A stretch of DNA of 64,000 nucleotides from Mycolicibacterium sp. S2-37 (GTDB taxonomy: Bacteria > Actinomycetota > Actinomycetes > Mycobacteriales > Mycobacteriaceae): contig NZ_JAFEVR010000012.1 of assembly GCF_017352375.1 (NCBI RefSeq), positions 271,297 to 335,296 on the forward strand. The letters are read 5' to 3'. The position numbers and the translations under genes are program-made. This document shows, one piece after another, positions 40,172-49,381 of this stretch (position 1 is the stretch's first letter; each line of letters starts with the position of its first letter). A model generated the notes under the pieces. The model had not been told where the DNA came from, did no database searches, and saw only the letters and a list, made by a program, of their open reading frames with translations.

Positions 40172-41290
40172 CTACAGCAGCGGCTCGTCGTCCTCAAGGG
40201 TGGTCAGGGGCGGGCACTCGACGTGATGGGCCCGGTTGCCGCCCTTGCTGCGGGCGATGATCGCCGCGTTGCGGGCGATGTTCAGCAGTTCGTCGAGCAC
40301 CTCGTAGGGCGGCCGCTGCGCCAGGCCGCGCATCGGCGTGCTGACCACCCCGATGCTCGCCGAGGTCTGCGGCGGCGTGGTGCGGATCGCGCTGCGGACC
40401 CTCTCGACCAGCGGTGAGCTGTCCGTCGTCGGGAAGCTGTCGGCGATCACGAACTCGGCGCCGGGGATGTGGGCGACGATGGCGCCTTGGCGCGTCGTTT
40501 CGCGCAGTGTCTGCGCCGTCGCTACGCGCGCCCGCTCACCTGCCTGCCGGCCTTCGCTTTGAACCAGCAGCGCGAAGTTGTCGAGTTCGATGACGACGAT
40601 GACGAGGAAACGGTCGTCGTCACGGCTGCGCGCGGCGATGAACGCGGCCACCGCGCGCTGGAACGCCTCGCGGTTGTAGAGCCCGGTCAGCGGATCGATG
40701 TCGCTGTTGAGCACGTTGATCCCCAGGACGTGCACCAGCGTCTGACAGGTGAAGGGGGTGGCGATGTTGACCACTCCGAGGAACAGCAGCATCGAGATGG
40801 CCAGCGGCACGTCGCCGGCCTCGGCCAGCCGGAATGCCACGACCACGGCGGTCGCGCCGGCGATCACGAAGTTCACCAACATCAACCGCGGCGGGTGGAA
40901 GAACGCGATGTAGCCGGCCAGGATCGCGAAGGTGGTGCCGGCGAACATGGCGTAGACGGGGTCGGTCTGCACCAGGCAGGCGCCACAGATGGACACCGCG
41001 GTCACCAGTACGAAGAACGTGGACTGCCGCCGGGTTGGCCAGCTGTCCCGCAACCAGAGCAGCGCCGAGAGCAGGCTGACGACGGCGATGACGACGACGA
41101 TCGTGGAGTGGCCGCCGTCAGCGGGGCCGGAGGGGCTCGCGAGCGACAACAGCAGGACCGCGGCGAAACCCGCCATCGAGGCCGCGATGAGCCGGCACGT
41201 GATGCGCTGTGCCCCACGCGCGGCCAGGAAAGCGGTCAGCCAGTAGTAGTGATCAGGCTGACGCCACCAATCGCGGACCGCGCTCAGCAT
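40172..41290 (-). CDS. Membrane GGDEF-domain protein with degenerate signature (PGAEF)
   Basis: A 372-residue protein with six N-terminal membrane helices (about residues 32-195) and a C-terminal GGDEF-like domain opening with 'DIDPLTGLYNREAFQRAVAAF'. The signature loop reads IPGAEFVIAD where RLGGDEF is expected, so the first Gly is Pro and the essential Asp is Ala. No RxxD inhibitory site precedes it. It therefore probably cannot make c-di-GMP and may bind nucleotide or act as a sensor. ATG 41290. It follows the kinase gene on the same strand by 93 bases and sits between purH and the Rv0958-like gene, where M. tuberculosis has neither. Confidence 0.8.
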   Translation of the reverse strand: MLSAVRDWWRQPDHYYWLTAFLAARGAQRITCRLIAASMAGFAAVLLLSLASPSGPADGGHSTIVVVIAVVSLLSALLWLRDSWPTRRQSTFFVLVTAVSICGACLVQTDPVYAMFAGTTFAILAGYIAFFHPPRLMLVNFVIAGATAVVVAFRLAEAGDVPLAISMLLFLGVVNIATPFTCQTLVHVLGINVLNSDIDPLTGLYNREAFQRAVAAFIAARSRDDDRFLVIVVIELDNFALLVQSEGRQAGERARVATAQTLRETTRQGAIVAHIPGAEFVIADSFPTTDSSPLVERVRSAIRTTPPQTSASIGVVSTPMRGLAQRPPYEVLDELLNIARNAAIIARSKGGNRAHHVECPPLTTLEDDEPLL

Positions 41291-41383
41291 GATGCCCCCA
41301 GACCTCGCCGGCGCCGGGTCCACGCCAGCAATCCGATTGACACTGAGATCAATATTGCACCATGGCCCCTCGGTGGCCAGGGG

Positions 41384-43159
41384 TCAGGGTGCCACGGTGG
41401 TCTGGCCGTCGATGGCCGCGCCGGCGTCGTCGATCACCGCTGCGTCCGGGGCGAGGGCCTCCGCGTTGATCTGCAGTACGTAGATTCCGTCAGCACCGCG
41501 GCCCGGCGGCGAGATGACGGCCGTCTTCTGCCAGACCGCCCGCCTGCGGGCATCGCGGTCGTAGGTGCCACTGATCTGTACCGATTCGAACCCGGCCAGC
41601 GTTCCCGGCCGGGTGTCGGCCATCTCGAAGCCCGGCAGGTTCTTGAGCTCGTTCGGGGCGTACTCCAGGATCTTCGCCGGGTCGACCCGGCCGGACAGCT
41701 TGGAGACCAGCGCGATGACCGTGGGCGGGTCGATGTTGCCGGGCAGCCCCGTGAACAGCATCGCGGAGTAGGCCCAGGACGGTGCGCGTGACCCCGCGTC
41801 AGCCCAGCCCGGCGGGACCGGCAGGGTGACGACGGGTGCGCCGGGGGTCTCGCGGTCGATGGGCACCTCGACGATCCGGTTGTCCTTTATGTAGTCGGGG
41901 ATGGTGTAGGCCTTGCCGTCAGGTCGGACGGGAGGCGCCGTGCTGGTGCGGGACGGCGGCGGTGTCGTCGTCGCGCTGCGCGACGAGGAGGACGTGGCGG
42001 GCGCGGCGGTGTCGTCCTCGCCGGAACCGGTCGCGACGACCGCGACGACCGATCCGGCGACCAGCACCACCACCGCGATCATGATCGCGGCGATCAGCAG
42101 AGCCCGCCGGCCGTTGCTGCGTGGCGGCGCGGCCGCGACGAACTGTCCGCTCGACGCCGGCGCCCCGGACGGACTCCACGGGGAGAACAGCACCGGCGGC
42201 CCCTGCGCGGGCGGCGGCGGTGGCTGACCGGGCCCCGACGAGATCGGCGGACCCGGATATGAGACGCCGGGAGGCGGACCCGACGGCGCCGGGGCGGCCG
42301 GTGGCGCCGCGGCCGCCGGCGCGGCAGCCGCGGCGGCCAGCGCCGCCGCGAATTCATGGCAGGTCGCGAATCGGGCCGCCGGATCCTTGGCCAGCGCACG
42401 GGCCATCGCCGCGTCGAATGCGCGCAGCTCGGGCCTGCTGTCACCCAGCCGCGGAGCCGGGGTGTTGAGGTGGTGGCTGATGATCACCGCGGGGTTGCTG
42501 TGCGGGAACGGCGGGGCACCCGTGAACAGCCGGTAGGCCGTGGCCGCCAGCGAGTACTGGTCGGCACGGCCGTCGATCGGGTGACCCATCAGCTGCTCGG
42601 GGGCGCTGTAGCTCATCGACCCGACGGCGATGTTCGACGACGTGAGGCCGGTGTTGTCGTCGGCGTGCCGGGCGATGCCGAAGTCGGCCAACAGAATCCG
42701 GCGACGGCCGCGGTCGGGTCCGGTGATCAGGATGTTGGCGGGTTTGACGTCGCGGTGCAGCAGGTGGCGCTGGTGGGCGTAGTCGAGGGCGTCGGCGACC
42801 GCGAACACGATCTCCAGCACGTCGGCCGGCGGCAGGCCGGACGGGTACCGCTCGGCGAGCAACCGGGCAGCGTCGTGCCCGTCGACGAAGTCCATCGAGA
42901 TCCACAGCCGGCCGTCGTACTCGCCGCGGTCGTGGACGCCGACGATGTGCGGATGCCACAGACCCGCTGCGTGGTCGGCTTCCCGGCTGAACCGCTGCCG
43001 GTACTCCTCGTCGGCGCTGACCGACGCCGGGAGCACCTTCAATGCGTCCTGGCGAGGCAGCCGCGGATGTTGTGCGAGATAGACCTCGCCCATACCGCCC
43101 GTGCCCACCAACCGAACGATGGTGTAGCCCGCGAAGACCTCGCCGGTTTCGAACGGCAT
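41384..43159 (-). CDS. Membrane Ser/Thr protein kinase with extracellular LpqN-like domain
   Basis: A 591-residue Hanks-type kinase. Gly-rich loop 'LVGTGGMGEVYLAQH', Lys41 and Glu60, catalytic loop HRDVKPAN (Asp137), DFG at 159-161 and 'SAPEQL' are all intact, so it should be active. A Pro/Ala-rich linker leads to one membrane helix ('RRALLIAAIMIAVVVLVAGSVV', about 355-380). Outside, residues about 410-590 resemble the LpqN lipoprotein fold ('TIPDYIKDNRIVEVPI', 'MLFTGLPGNIDPPTVIALVS', 'LAGFESVQISGTYDRD'). It probably senses an envelope ligand. Divergent from the MoxR-like gene. Confidence 0.87.
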   Translation of the reverse strand: MPFETGEVFAGYTIVRLVGTGGMGEVYLAQHPRLPRQDALKVLPASVSADEEYRQRFSREADHAAGLWHPHIVGVHDRGEYDGRLWISMDFVDGHDAARLLAERYPSGLPPADVLEIVFAVADALDYAHQRHLLHRDVKPANILITGPDRGRRRILLADFGIARHADDNTGLTSSNIAVGSMSYSAPEQLMGHPIDGRADQYSLAATAYRLFTGAPPFPHSNPAVIISHHLNTPAPRLGDSRPELRAFDAAMARALAKDPAARFATCHEFAAALAAAAAAPAAAAPPAAPAPSGPPPGVSYPGPPISSGPGQPPPPPAQGPPVLFSPWSPSGAPASSGQFVAAAPPRSNGRRALLIAAIMIAVVVLVAGSVVAVVATGSGEDDTAAPATSSSSRSATTTPPPSRTSTAPPVRPDGKAYTIPDYIKDNRIVEVPIDRETPGAPVVTLPVPPGWADAGSRAPSWAYSAMLFTGLPGNIDPPTVIALVSKLSGRVDPAKILEYAPNELKNLPGFEMADTRPGTLAGFESVQISGTYDRDARRRAVWQKTAVISPPGRGADGIYVLQINAEALAPDAAVIDDAGAAIDGQTTVAP

Positions 43160-43236
43160 TGCCGCAGACTACCGGCCCCCACCTGTTCGCCCATGGGGGA
43201 AGCGGTGCCGGATCCGCGAGGCAGTCGTAGCGTGGT

Positions 43237-44622
43237 GTGGTGACCCAACCCAATGACCTGCCACGGACCGTCGGTGAGCTGCGCGCCTCGGGCCACCGCG
43301 AACGGGGCGTCAAACAGGAGATCCGCGAGAACCTGCTGACCGCGCTGTCTGAAGGCGCCGACATCTGGCCGGGCATCCTGGGCTTCGAGGACACCGTCAT
43401 TCCTCAGCTCGAGCGGGCGCTGATCGCCGGACACGACATCGTCCTGCTCGGCGAGCGGGGCCAGGGCAAGACCCGTCTGCTGCGGGCGCTCACCGGCCTG
43501 CTCGACGAGTGGACGCCGGTGATCGCCGGATCCGAGCTCAACGAGCATCCGTACACACCGATCACCCCGGAGTCGATCCGCCGCGCGGCGGATTCCGGTG
43601 ACGACCTGCCGGTGGCGTGGCGCCACCGCAGTGAGCGCTACACCGAGAAGCTCGCCACACCGGACACCAGCGTCGCGGACCTCGTCGGCGACATCGACCC
43701 CATCAAGGTGGCAGAGGGACGCAGCCTCGGCGATCCGGAGACCATCGCCTACGGGCTGATCCCGCGGGCGCACCGGGGCATCGTCGCGGTCAACGAGCTG
43801 CCCGACCTCGCCGAGCGGATCCAGGTCTCGATGCTCAACGTGATGGAGGAGCGCGACATCCAGGTGCGCGGCTACACCCTGCGCCTCCCGCTCGACGTCG
43901 TCGTCGTGGCCAGCGCCAACCCCGAGGACTACACCAACCGCGGCCGGATCATCACCCCGCTCAAGGACCGCTTCGGCGCCGAGATCCGGACCCACTATCC
44001 GCTCGCGCTGTCCGCCGAGGTCGGGGTCATCACGCAGGAGGCGCAGCTGGCCGCCGACGTTCCCGAGTACCTGCTTCAGATTCTCGCCCGGTTCGCCCGC
44101 AATCTGCGCGAGTCCAGCTCCATCGACCAGCGGTCCGGCGTCTCGGCCCGCTTCGCGATCGCGGCGGCGGAGACGGTCGCGGCGTCGGCCCGGCACCGTT
44201 CGGCGATCCTGGGTGAGCAGGAGCCGGTCGCCCGGGTCTGCGATCTCGCGACCGTGGTCGATGTCCTGCGCGGCAAGCTCGAGTTCGAGTCGGGTGAGGA
44301 GGGACGCGAGCAGGCGGTGCTCGAGCACCTGCTGCGCCGCGCCACCGCCGACACCGCGCAGCGGCTGCTCGGCGGCCTCGACGTCGGCCCGCTGGTCGCG
44401 GCCGTCGAGGAGGGTTCGCCGGTGACGACCGGGGAGCGGGTGTCCGCGAAAGACGTGCTGGCCGCGCTGCCCGATCTGTCCGTCGTCGAGGAGATCGCGA
44501 CCAGGCTGGACGCGCAGTCCGACGGCGAGCGGGCCGCCGCGGTGGAACTGGCGCTCGAAGCGCTCTATCTGGCCAAGCGCATCGACAAGGTGTCCGGCGA
44601 AGGCGAAACGGTCTATGGCTAG
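43237..44622 (+). CDS. MoxR/Mg-chelatase-like AAA+ ATPase (Rv0958-like)
   Basis: A 461-residue AAA+ ATPase of the magnesium-chelatase subunit ChlI/MoxR type. Walker A is 'LLGERGQGKTRLLRAL' (about residue 70), Walker B is 'RGIVAVNELPDLAERIQ', and sensor 1 is 'VVVASANPEDYTNRG'. It pairs with the VWA protein encoded next, overlapping it by 8 bases. Such pairs act as chaperone-like machines that insert cofactors or assemble complexes. The real client is unknown; chelatase function is unlikely. GTG 43237 or the next GTG 43240 is the start. Confidence 0.87.
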   Translation: MVTQPNDLPRTVGELRASGHRERGVKQEIRENLLTALSEGADIWPGILGFEDTVIPQLERALIAGHDIVLLGERGQGKTRLLRALTGLLDEWTPVIAGSELNEHPYTPITPESIRRAADSGDDLPVAWRHRSERYTEKLATPDTSVADLVGDIDPIKVAEGRSLGDPETIAYGLIPRAHRGIVAVNELPDLAERIQVSMLNVMEERDIQVRGYTLRLPLDVVVVASANPEDYTNRGRIITPLKDRFGAEIRTHYPLALSAEVGVITQEAQLAADVPEYLLQILARFARNLRESSSIDQRSGVSARFAIAAAETVAASARHRSAILGEQEPVARVCDLATVVDVLRGKLEFESGEEGREQAVLEHLLRRATADTAQRLLGGLDVGPLVAAVEEGSPVTTGERVSAKDVLAALPDLSVVEEIATRLDAQSDGERAAAVELALEALYLAKRIDKVSGEGETVYG

Positions 44623-46621
44623 CGGCGCGTCGCGTCGCACGACGAGGTACTCCGGCTACACCGGCGGGCCCGACCCGCTCGCGCCGCCGGTCGATCTGCG
44701 CGATGCGCTGGAGCAGATCGGCGAAGACGTGATGGAGGGCAGTTCGCCGCGGCGGGCACTCTCGGAGTTGCTGCGCCGCGGGACCAAGAACATGCGCGGC
44801 GCCGACCGGCTGGCGGCCGAGGCCAATCGGCGGCGCCGGGAGCTGCTCAAGCGCAACAACCTCGACGGCACCCTGCAGGAGATCAAGAAGCTCCTCGACG
44901 AGGCCGTGCTGACCGAACGCAAGGAGCTCGCCCGCGCGCTCGATGACGATGCCCGGTTCTCGGAGTTGCAGATCGAGTCGCTGTCGCCGTCACCGGCCAA
45001 GGCCGTGCAGGAACTCGCCGACTACCAGTGGCGCAGCGACGAGGCGCGGCAGAAATACGACCAGATCAAGGACCTGCTCGGGCGCGAGATGCTCGACCAG
45101 CGATTCTCGGGGATGAAGCAGGCGCTGGAGAACGCCACCGAAGAGGACCGTCAGCGCGTCAACGACATGCTCGACGACCTCAACGACCTGCTGGACAAGA
45201 ACGCCCGCGGCGAGGACTCCCCGCAGGACTTCAAGAACTTCATGGACAAGCACGGTGAGTTCTTTCCGGAGAACCCGCGCAACGTCGACGAACTGCTCGA
45301 TGCGCTGGCCAAGCGCGCCGCCGCCGCGCAGCGGTTCCGCAACAGCCTCAGCGTGGAGCAGCGGGCGGAGCTGGATGCGCTCGCTCAACAGGCGTTCGGT
45401 TCGCCCTCGCTGATGAATGCGCTGAACCGCCTGGATTCGCACCTTCAGGCCGCGCGGCCGGGCGAGGACTGGAACGGTTCGTCGGAGTTCTCCGGCGACA
45501 ACCCGCTCGGCATGGGTGAGGGCGCCCAGGCCCTTGCCGACATCGGCGAACTCGAACAACTCGCTGAACAACTCTCACAGAGCTACGCGGGCGCGACGAT
45601 GGACGACGTCGATCTCGACGCGCTGGCCCGCCAGCTGGGAAACGACGCCGCAGTCGACGCCCGGACACTCGCCGAACTGGAACGGGCACTGGTCAACCAG
45701 GGTTTCATGGACCGCGGCTCGGACGGCAAGTGGCGGCTGTCGCCCAAGGCGATGCGGCAGCTGGGCCAGGCCGCGCTGCGCGACGTCGCCCAGCAGCTGT
45801 CGGGACGGCACGGCGAGCGCGACACCCGGCGGGCGGGCGCGGCAGGGGAGCTGACCGGAGCGACCCGGCCCTGGCAGTTCGGTGACACCGAACCGTGGAA
45901 CGTCACCCGGACGCTCACCAACGCGGTTCTGCGGGAAGCCGGCACCGGCGAGCGCGCCGTGCCGATGAGCATCACCGTCGACGATGTCGAGATCTCCGAG
46001 ACCGAGACGCGCACCCAGGCCGCGGTCGTCCTCCTCGTCGACACGTCGTTCTCCATGGTGATGGAGAACCGCTGGCTACCGATGAAGCGGACGGCGCTCG
46101 CCCTCAACCATCTGGTCAGCACCCGCTTCCGCTCCGACGCACTGCAGATCATCGCCTTCGGCCGCTACGCGCGCACCGTGACCGCCGCCGAGCTGACCGG
46201 TCTCGAGGGCGTCTACGAGCAGGGCACGAATCTGCACCACGCGCTGGCACTGGCCACCCGGCATCTGCGGCGGCACCCCAACGCGCAGCCGGTCGTGCTG
46301 GTGGTCACCGACGGCGAACCCACCGCGCACCTCGAGGACTACCGTGGCCTGGACGGCGATGTGGCCGGTGACCAAGGTTCTGCTGTGTTCTTCGATTACC
46401 CGCCACATCCCCGCACCATCGCGCACACTGTGCGGGGCTTCGACGAGGTGGCGCGACTGGGCGCCCAGGTCACGATCTTCCGGCTCGGCAGCGACCCCGG
46501 GTTGGCGCGGTTCATCGACCAGGTGGCGCGGCGGGTGCAGGGCCGGGTGATCGTGCCCGATCTGGACGGCCTCGGCGCCGCGGTCGTCGGCGACTATCTG
46601 TCCTCGCGTCGTCGCCGCTGA
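44615..46621 (+). CDS. VWA-domain protein partner of the MoxR-like ATPase (Rv0959-like)
   Basis: A 668-residue protein. The first 430 residues are charged and helix-rich with likely coiled coils ('LKRNNLDGTLQEIKKLLDEA', 'QALENATEEDRQRVNDMLDD'). The C-terminal 200 residues form a von Willebrand factor A domain with the metal-ion motif in 'AAVVLLVDTSFSMVMENRW' (DTSFS) and 'VTDGEPTAHLED'. It should bind Mg2+ and a target protein, being driven by the ATPase. ATG 44615 lies inside the end of the previous gene, so translation is coupled. Confidence 0.87.
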   Translation: MASGASRRTTRYSGYTGGPDPLAPPVDLRDALEQIGEDVMEGSSPRRALSELLRRGTKNMRGADRLAAEANRRRRELLKRNNLDGTLQEIKKLLDEAVLTERKELARALDDDARFSELQIESLSPSPAKAVQELADYQWRSDEARQKYDQIKDLLGREMLDQRFSGMKQALENATEEDRQRVNDMLDDLNDLLDKNARGEDSPQDFKNFMDKHGEFFPENPRNVDELLDALAKRAAAAQRFRNSLSVEQRAELDALAQQAFGSPSLMNALNRLDSHLQAARPGEDWNGSSEFSGDNPLGMGEGAQALADIGELEQLAEQLSQSYAGATMDDVDLDALARQLGNDAAVDARTLAELERALVNQGFMDRGSDGKWRLSPKAMRQLGQAALRDVAQQLSGRHGERDTRRAGAAGELTGATRPWQFGDTEPWNVTRTLTNAVLREAGTGERAVPMSITVDDVEISETETRTQAAVVLLVDTSFSMVMENRWLPMKRTALALNHLVSTRFRSDALQIIAFGRYARTVTAAELTGLEGVYEQGTNLHHALALATRHLRRHPNAQPVVLVVTDGEPTAHLEDYRGLDGDVAGDQGSAVFFDYPPHPRTIAHTVRGFDEVARLGAQVTIFRLGSDPGLARFIDQVARRVQGRVIVPDLDGLGAAVVGDYLSSRRRR

Positions 46622-46755
46622 CACGTACGACGAACAGGCGTCACCAACTCACCGCGCGGTGGGCTATTGTTTGCTGAATTCATCACGTCCGGGTGAGGCG
46701 CAGCGGGGAGGCGGCGCTTCGGGCCGTGTCATCGTCGTGCCCGGAGGGAAGAGTC

Positions 46756-47787
46756 TTGTCAGCGCAGTCGATGCGACGTGCCCGCCGGGCGATCGCGCCC
46801 GTCGCGATCGGCGGCGCCGCGGTGATCACCGTGGCCGCGGTCGGCGGCGTCGCGGTGGTCAGCCCGGAGACCGTTGCGGCGACGATGCACGGATTGACGG
46901 CGCTGATCATCGAGGGCAACTCCACCGATACGGCCGGCGCGGGCATCGAGGACTTCTACCAGCGCCACCTCGCCGACGGACGCGAACCCGTCACGATCGA
47001 CTTCTACACCGGTCCGCTGAGCATCCACCGCGCCCCCGGCGAGGACGCCTCCGGCGACGACGAGGTGGTTTCATCCGGCTGGGAAGCCGCCGGCGCCGGC
47101 TCGTTGCTGGACCATCTCGATCACGCGGGTGACCCGGTGACGGGCAACGCGGTCCACGTTCTCGACGACGAACTGGCCCCGCCCGACGCGGGATTCGGCA
47201 CCCGCTACCCGACGTTCGGGTTGACCGGAGTGGACCCACTGATCATGCCGACGTCGCCGGGGTCGGAGATCGTGGACGTCGGCGACGAGTACGACCTCGA
47301 CGGCAACGCTCCTGCCTACGTCCTCAACGGCGTCGCCATGGTCAACTCGCTCATGGCCTATCTCGACCGAACGGGCAACTCCGATGAGCCGGACCTGCCC
47401 GTCGGGATGGACGCCGGCGGCGCCGTAGTGGTCCGGGAGGGCTGTGCGGCGGGCTGTCAGACCGCCGACGCGATCGACCCGGCGCTGCGCACCGTGGTCG
47501 ACTACGGCTATCCCGGCAACGATCCGCTGGCCGACCCCGGCGAGTACGCGTCCCCGCGCCTGGTGCCCAGGGCGCGGGAGACGCGCACCTTCGTCGACGA
47601 CTTCTCCGCCGCTGTCCGCACCGGGTTCGACTCGCTCGGGGTCCGGGAGAGGTCGAACGACGAGCCACCTGCCACGCGCACGTCCGGACCCGCGCAGCCG
47701 TCGCGACCGTCGGATCCGCCCGCGTCGCATCGGTCCGCTCCCGCTCCGGACCGCGCGGCTGCGGAGGGCGGCGTCGCGGCCGGCTAG
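46756..47787 (+). CDS. Exported protein of unknown function
   Basis: A 343-residue protein with an N-terminal basic-hydrophobic segment ('RRARRAIAPVAIGGAAVITVAAVGGVAVV') that is a signal peptide or membrane anchor. A soluble domain follows ('LIIEGNSTDTAGAGIEDFYQRHL', 'GDPVTGNAVHVLDDELAPPDAGFGTRYPTFG'), then a Pro/Ser/Arg-rich tail. 'VREGCAAGCQTADA' has a Cys pair. It faintly recalls the PE-PPE hydrolase layout but I see no GxSxG. TTG 46756 has GGAGGGAA at good spacing; ATG 46771 does not. Its end overlaps the convergent DUF1707 gene by 4 bases. Confidence 0.65.
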   Translation: MSAQSMRRARRAIAPVAIGGAAVITVAAVGGVAVVSPETVAATMHGLTALIIEGNSTDTAGAGIEDFYQRHLADGREPVTIDFYTGPLSIHRAPGEDASGDDEVVSSGWEAAGAGSLLDHLDHAGDPVTGNAVHVLDDELAPPDAGFGTRYPTFGLTGVDPLIMPTSPGSEIVDVGDEYDLDGNAPAYVLNGVAMVNSLMAYLDRTGNSDEPDLPVGMDAGGAVVVREGCAAGCQTADAIDPALRTVVDYGYPGNDPLADPGEYASPRLVPRARETRTFVDDFSAAVRTGFDSLGVRERSNDEPPATRTSGPAQPSRPSDPPASHRSAPAPDRAAAEGGVAAG

Positions 47788-48368
47788 GTGTTCTTGCGTT
47801 GCTTGCGTTTGACGCCGACGCTGCCCCACAGCGAGAAGCCGCGGATCCGTACGTGCGGCGCGCCCGGCATACCCGCGCCGGGGACGCTGTGGTCGAAGGC
47901 GCCCATGATGCCGACACCGTTGAGGTCGACGTTCACCTCCGGCGGTACCAGGATGGTCTGCCCGCCGAACACCGAGTAGGTCCGGATCTCGACCTCGGGA
48001 GCGGTGAAGTCGGCGTACCTCAGGTCGACGACGCCGCTACCCAGGAACGCGACGGTGGTGAGACGCCTCGGGACGTTCCACCGGCCCCGGCGTTCGAACC
48101 CGCTCATGATCGCCAGCAGCAGAGTCGACGGCGCCGGACGGCACGGCCCATTGCCCCGCAGCGTGGTCATGGCACCGGGAAGATCGGCACTCACCGAGGC
48201 GAGCTCGTCGTAGGTCTTCGCGGCGTACGCCTTGGTCAGCCGGTCTTCGTACTCGTTCATCTGGAGCCGACCCTGCGCTGCGGCATCGGTGAGGAACTGC
48301 GCGATCTGGATCCGATCCGTATCGGCAGCGCGCTGTGCTCCGTTCCGCGGCGTTGCAGGTGTGCTCAT
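47784..48368 (-). CDS. DUF1707 / LiaF-like C-terminal domain protein (Rv0966c-like)
   Basis: A 194-residue protein. The N-terminal DUF1707 domain reads 'DTDRIQIAQFLTDAAAQGRLQMNEYEDRL' and 'AYAAKTYDELASVSADLPG'. The C-terminal part is a beta-rich, LiaF-like domain ('FLGSGVVDLRYADFTAPEVEIRTYSVFGG', 'NVDLNGVGIMGAFDHS'). This pairing is common in actinobacteria and may sense envelope stress. ATG 48368. The 199 bases upstream to the echA7 gene end contain nothing I can call. Confidence 0.82.
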   Translation of the reverse strand: MSTPATPRNGAQRAADTDRIQIAQFLTDAAAQGRLQMNEYEDRLTKAYAAKTYDELASVSADLPGAMTTLRGNGPCRPAPSTLLLAIMSGFERRGRWNVPRRLTTVAFLGSGVVDLRYADFTAPEVEIRTYSVFGGQTILVPPEVNVDLNGVGIMGAFDHSVPGAGMPGAPHVRIRGFSLWGSVGVKRKQRKNT

Positions 48369-48567
48369 CGCCTACGAGGGTACGACGATCACTGGTACAT
48401 GCAAGGGTGTTGAGGAAACTGCGCTCTCGCCCGCTCCGGCGAAGCCGATAGCTGGGCGAAGTTTATTCGGATTAACCGGTCTGCTGGTGGCCGGTTGTCC
48501 GGCGATCCCGGGCTCAGGACGGATTCAGCACGTGCCGCGGGCGACTGCGCGCCCCCGGATGTGATGT

Positions 48568-49350
48568 TCAGCGCCCCGGTCCTCGGGCCGGCCAGTTCGG
48601 TGCCCGCTTCTGCAGGAACGCCAGCATTCCCTCGCGCGCCTCGTCGGAGACGAACAGCGCCGCGGACTGGGCTCCCAGTTCGTCGGCCCGCCGGTCGAAC
48701 GACTCCAGCACCGCCGCGGTGGTCAGTGCCTTGGACGCAGCCAGGCCCTGGGGCGAGCCCCGCCCCAGCTCTGCGGTGAGCGCGGCGACGTCCGTCTCGA
48801 CGTCGTCCGAGGCGATGGTGATGAGCCCGATGCGGGCGGCTTCGTCGGCACCGAACTTCTCCCCGGTGACGAAATAGCGGCCTGCCGAGCGGGGGGTCAT
48901 CTTCGGCAACAGGGTGAGCGAGATGATCGACGGTGCGACCCCGATGCGCGCCTCGGTCAGCGCGAACGTGGAGGCCGCCCCGGCCACCACGATGTCGCAG
49001 GCACCGACCAGACCCATCCCGCCTGCCCGCACGTGCCCGTCGATCGCCGCGATCACCGGCACGGGCAGCTCGAGGATCGCCCGCAGCACCGCGGTCATCT
49101 CGCGCGCCCGGGCCAGCGCCGCGTCGGCCGGATCCCCGCCCGACGATTCCGACAGGTCGGCACCAGCGCAGAACGTGCCGCCGGTGTGGCCGAGCACCAC
49201 GCAGCGCACGCCGGGGTCCGCGGCGGCCGATCGCAGCCCGTCGTGCAACTGCTCCACCAGGGCGGTCGACAACGCGTTGCGGTTGTGGGGTGAGTCGAGC
49301 GTCAGGCGGGCGACGGCGCCTTCGTGGCGGTAGTGGACAAGTTCGCTCAT
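48568..49350 (-). CDS. echA7: Enoyl-CoA hydratase (EchA7-like)
   Basis: A 260-residue crotonase-family enzyme, the last gene of the carboxylase/beta-oxidation operon. The oxyanion-hole segments 'GGTFCAGADLSE' and 'IDGHVRAGGMGLVGACDIV' are present. 'TEARIGVAPSIISLTLLPKM' is where hydratases carry a catalytic Glu, so hydration of an enoyl-CoA (perhaps a methylglutaconyl- or isohexenylglutaconyl-type ester) is reasonable but not certain. Equivalent to Rv0971c. Confidence 0.88.
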   Translation of the reverse strand: MSELVHYRHEGAVARLTLDSPHNRNALSTALVEQLHDGLRSAAADPGVRCVVLGHTGGTFCAGADLSESSGGDPADAALARAREMTAVLRAILELPVPVIAAIDGHVRAGGMGLVGACDIVVAGAASTFALTEARIGVAPSIISLTLLPKMTPRSAGRYFVTGEKFGADEAARIGLITIASDDVETDVAALTAELGRGSPQGLAASKALTTAAVLESFDRRADELGAQSAALFVSDEAREGMLAFLQKRAPNWPARGPGR

Positions 49351-49381
49351 CAGTTCCGTCCCTCCTTCGCGCGAGCGCTCA

